In this document: positions 6,675 to 7,411 of the stretch, one piece after another | Layout of the letters: each line of letters opens with the position of its first letter | How positions within the stretch are numbered: position 1 is the stretch's first letter | Source of the DNA: an uncultured Clostridia bacterium | GTDB lineage: Bacteria > Bacillota > Clostridia > TANB77 > CAG-508 | DNA length: 7,411 bases | NCBI GenBank assembly: GCA_947631385.1 | Contig: CANRLE010000054.1 | Span: forward strand, 1 to 7,411 | Reading direction: 5' to 3' | Translations under genes and position numbers: made by a program | The notes under the pieces: generated by a model | The model's database searches: none | Told to the model about the DNA's origin: nothing | The model's input: only the letters and a program-made list of their open reading frames with translations

Positions 6675-6697
6675 AAAAACATAAAAAATGTTATAAT
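6670..6697 (+). promoter_or_regulatory. Possible promoter of the SASP gene
   Basis: GTGAAA (6670-6675) and a perfect TATAAT (6692-6697) are separated by 16 bp, pointing toward the SASP gene. The -35 box overlaps that of the divergent VanW promoter on the other strand. A SASP would be expected to use the forespore factor sigma-G, and I could not find a convincing sigma-G match, so this vegetative-type call is weak. Confidence 0.3.
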
Positions 6698-6727
6698 AAA
6701 ATCGAAAAAAATGTTAATAATAAAAAT

Positions 6728-6751
6728 ATAAAACTTAGAATTAAGTTTTAT
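6728..6751 (+). repeat. Inverted repeat upstream of the SASP gene
   Basis: ATAAAACTTA (6728-6737) and TAAGTTTTAT (6742-6751) are exact inverse complements around a GAAT loop, giving a 10-bp AT-rich stem about 40 bp before the SASP start codon. It could be an operator, or a hairpin in the 5' leader that affects mRNA stability. It is followed by TTTAAAAATC, so weak termination is conceivable but the stem is poor in GC. Confidence 0.45.
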
Positions 6752-6790
6752 TTTAAAAATCTTTGATAGGTTTGTATTTGGGAGGATGTT

Positions 6791-6970
6791 ATGTCTAGAA
6801 ATAGTAAATTAATATCTGAAAATCTAAGAGAAGAAATAGCAAAAGAGTTAGGTGTATATGACCAAGTAAAACAAGATGGTGGAAGTTGGGCTAATGTATC
6901 ATCAAAACAATGTGGAAATATTGTAACAAAAGCAATTGAAATCGCAAACAGAAGTGTAGAAAACAAATAG
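6791..6970 (+). CDS. Alpha/beta-type small acid-soluble spore protein (SASP)
   Basis: This is a 59-residue protein with GGAGG (6781-6785) 5 nt before the ATG. Alpha/beta SASPs coat DNA in the forespore, protect it from UV and heat, and are degraded by the protease GPR early in germination. Two family elements are visible. REEIAKELG (13-21) matches the N-terminal helix and GPR-site pattern, with expected cleavage between Glu15 and Ile16. GGSWANVSSKQCGNIVTKAIEIA (30-52) matches the conserved second half seen in clostridial members of the WGxVSSxxCGN type. The second glycine pair of the Bacillus SspA-type motif (GSVGG) is not present, so this belongs to a divergent subfamily. Its length is normal for that group. 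It is transcribed alone, with a terminator 12 nt downstream. It fits with sleB-ypeB nearby in marking a spore-former. Confidence 0.85.
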   Translation: MSRNSKLISENLREEIAKELGVYDQVKQDGGSWANVSSKQCGNIVTKAIEIANRSVENK

Positions 6971-6981
6971 TTATTTCTTGA

Positions 6982-7025
6982 AAATGAGTAATTAGAGTAT
7001 AACTTTAATTACTCATTTATTTTTA
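6982..7025 (+). terminator. Intrinsic terminator of the SASP gene
   Basis: AAATGAGTAATTA (6982-6994) pairs exactly with 7006-7018. Adding the inner pairs G-U, A-U and G-C gives a 16-bp stem with a 5-nt loop. The 3' arm runs into TTTATTTTT, which supplies the U-run. The symmetric A/T flanks could also work in reverse, but no minus-strand gene ends here. Confidence 0.85.
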
Positions 7026-7051
7026 AAATTAAAAAATAAATACTAATCGAA

Positions 7052-7080
7052 TTGACACTACATACATAAAGTGTTAAAAT
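7052..7080 (+). promoter_or_regulatory. Consensus sigma-A promoter for the right-edge gene
   Basis: A perfect TTGACA (7052-7057) and TAAAAT (7075-7080, one mismatch to TATAAT) are separated by exactly 17 bp. Transcription would start near 7087, which leaves an unusually long leader of about 100 nt before the start codon at 7186. Confidence 0.75.
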
Positions 7081-7086
7081 AAATAT

Positions 7087-7185
7087 TACGAGTAAAAACT
7101 CTTTATATAGATTTTCCTTTAATTATCTAACTTTGTTAGTGCAACGAATAGAGTAAACACATTAATTAATAAGGAGGAAATGGTA
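7087..7185 (+). other. Leader of about 100 nt with small competing hairpins
   Basis: The leader holds GAGT-AAAA-ACTC (7090-7101) and CTAAC-TTT-GTTAG (7127-7139). GAGTAAA recurs at 7151-7157, so ACTCT (7098-7102) could pair either with 7090-7093 or with AGAGT at 7150-7154, which are mutually exclusive. AAGGAGG (7171-7177) is the ribosome binding site. I recognise no known riboswitch class, and the stems are short. Confidence 0.3.
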
Positions 7186-7411
7186 ATGCAACAATATATA
7201 GAAATGATAGGAGTAATAGGAGTGTTTATATGTCTAAGAAAGATATTGGAAGAAACGCAAAAAACATATAAAAAAGATTTGAAACAGAATAAACTCATTG
7301 GCTATCTAACAGATATAATAGGCGGTTGGCAGTATGTATTGCTTGTCATATTCATCTTGTGCAATTTTCTAATTCTCATTACAGAAAATGAGAAAAAATT
7401 TAAAATTGTAG
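7186..7411 (+). CDS. Partial gene for a small membrane protein, runs off the window
   Basis: Seventy-five codons are visible with no stop before the window ends. ATG 7186 lies 8 nt after AAGGAGG. An in-frame ATG at 7180 is only 2 nt from the Shine-Dalgarno sequence and is less likely. The protein starts with a short hydrophobic segment (about 3-17, YIEMIGVIGVFICLR) and a charged stretch (KILEETQKTYKKDLKQNK). A second hydrophobic segment follows at about 49-66 (QYVLLVIFILCNFLILIT), then ENEKKFKIV. The family is not recognised. The strong promoter and ribosome binding site argue that it is a real gene. Confidence 0.65.
   Translation, partial: MQQYIEMIGVIGVFICLRKILEETQKTYKKDLKQNKLIGYLTDIIGGWQYVLLVIFILCNFLILITENEKKFKIV

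Noticed and set aside
6700..6790. Sigma-G promoter for the SASP gene
   Set aside because: I looked for a -35 box ending in ATA with a CATnnTA -10 box at 17-18 bp. The best candidates (for example AATGTTA at 6710-6716) had wrong spacing or too few matches.
1..7411. CRISPR arrays, transposons, tRNA or rRNA genes
   Set aside because: I saw no regularly spaced direct repeats, no transposase motifs with flanking inverted repeats, and no tRNA- or rRNA-like sequence.

Overview
The window is a very AT-rich stretch of chromosome from a spore-forming Firmicute. It is most likely an uncultured gut-type member of the Clostridia. Three things point there: a sleB-ypeB germination operon and an alpha/beta-type small acid-soluble spore protein (SASP) gene; strongly A-ending codons with GGAGG-type ribosome binding sites throughout; and a pilin-like N-terminus (KGITLIALVI...) of a kind common in genomes of gut Clostridia. 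The genus cannot be fixed from the sequence alone.

Layout from left to right. (1) 1-194: promoter and leader. (2) 195-1370 (+): a secreted or membrane-anchored protein with a type IV pilin-like N-terminus and a C-terminal domain resembling DUF6273. (3) 1373-2497 (-): a processive diacylglycerol glucosyltransferase of the UgtP/MGDG-synthase family, convergent with the pilin gene with only 2 bp between stops. (4) 2622-3095 and 3110-4462 (+): sleB and ypeB, an operon with a 14-bp gap. (5) 4528-5040 (+): an unrecognised protein with two membrane segments, with its own near-ideal sigma-A promoter embedded in the last codons of ypeB. (6) 5077-6612 (-): a membrane-anchored VanW-family protein with PG_binding_4-type repeats. 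It converges on the preceding gene over a GC-rich 22-bp palindrome that serves as its terminator. (7) 6791-6970 (+): a 59-residue SASP followed by a strong hairpin terminator. (8) 7186-7411 (+): the start of a small membrane protein that runs off the window, behind a consensus promoter and a leader of about 100 nt.

How the genes fit together: the common theme is the cell envelope and the spore. SleB is a cortex-lytic enzyme and YpeB is its partner and stabiliser. The SASP protects spore DNA and is degraded during germination. UgtP makes the glycolipid used as membrane lipid and lipoteichoic acid anchor. VanW/YoaR-type proteins are thought to work at the peptidoglycan. Most gene groups have their own promoter, so this is a neighbourhood of small transcription units, not one large operon. 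I see no mobile element, CRISPR array, tRNA or rRNA. No complete novel system is evident. The least explained parts are the hybrid pilin-like protein, the two-membrane-segment gene behind ypeB and the truncated gene at the right edge.
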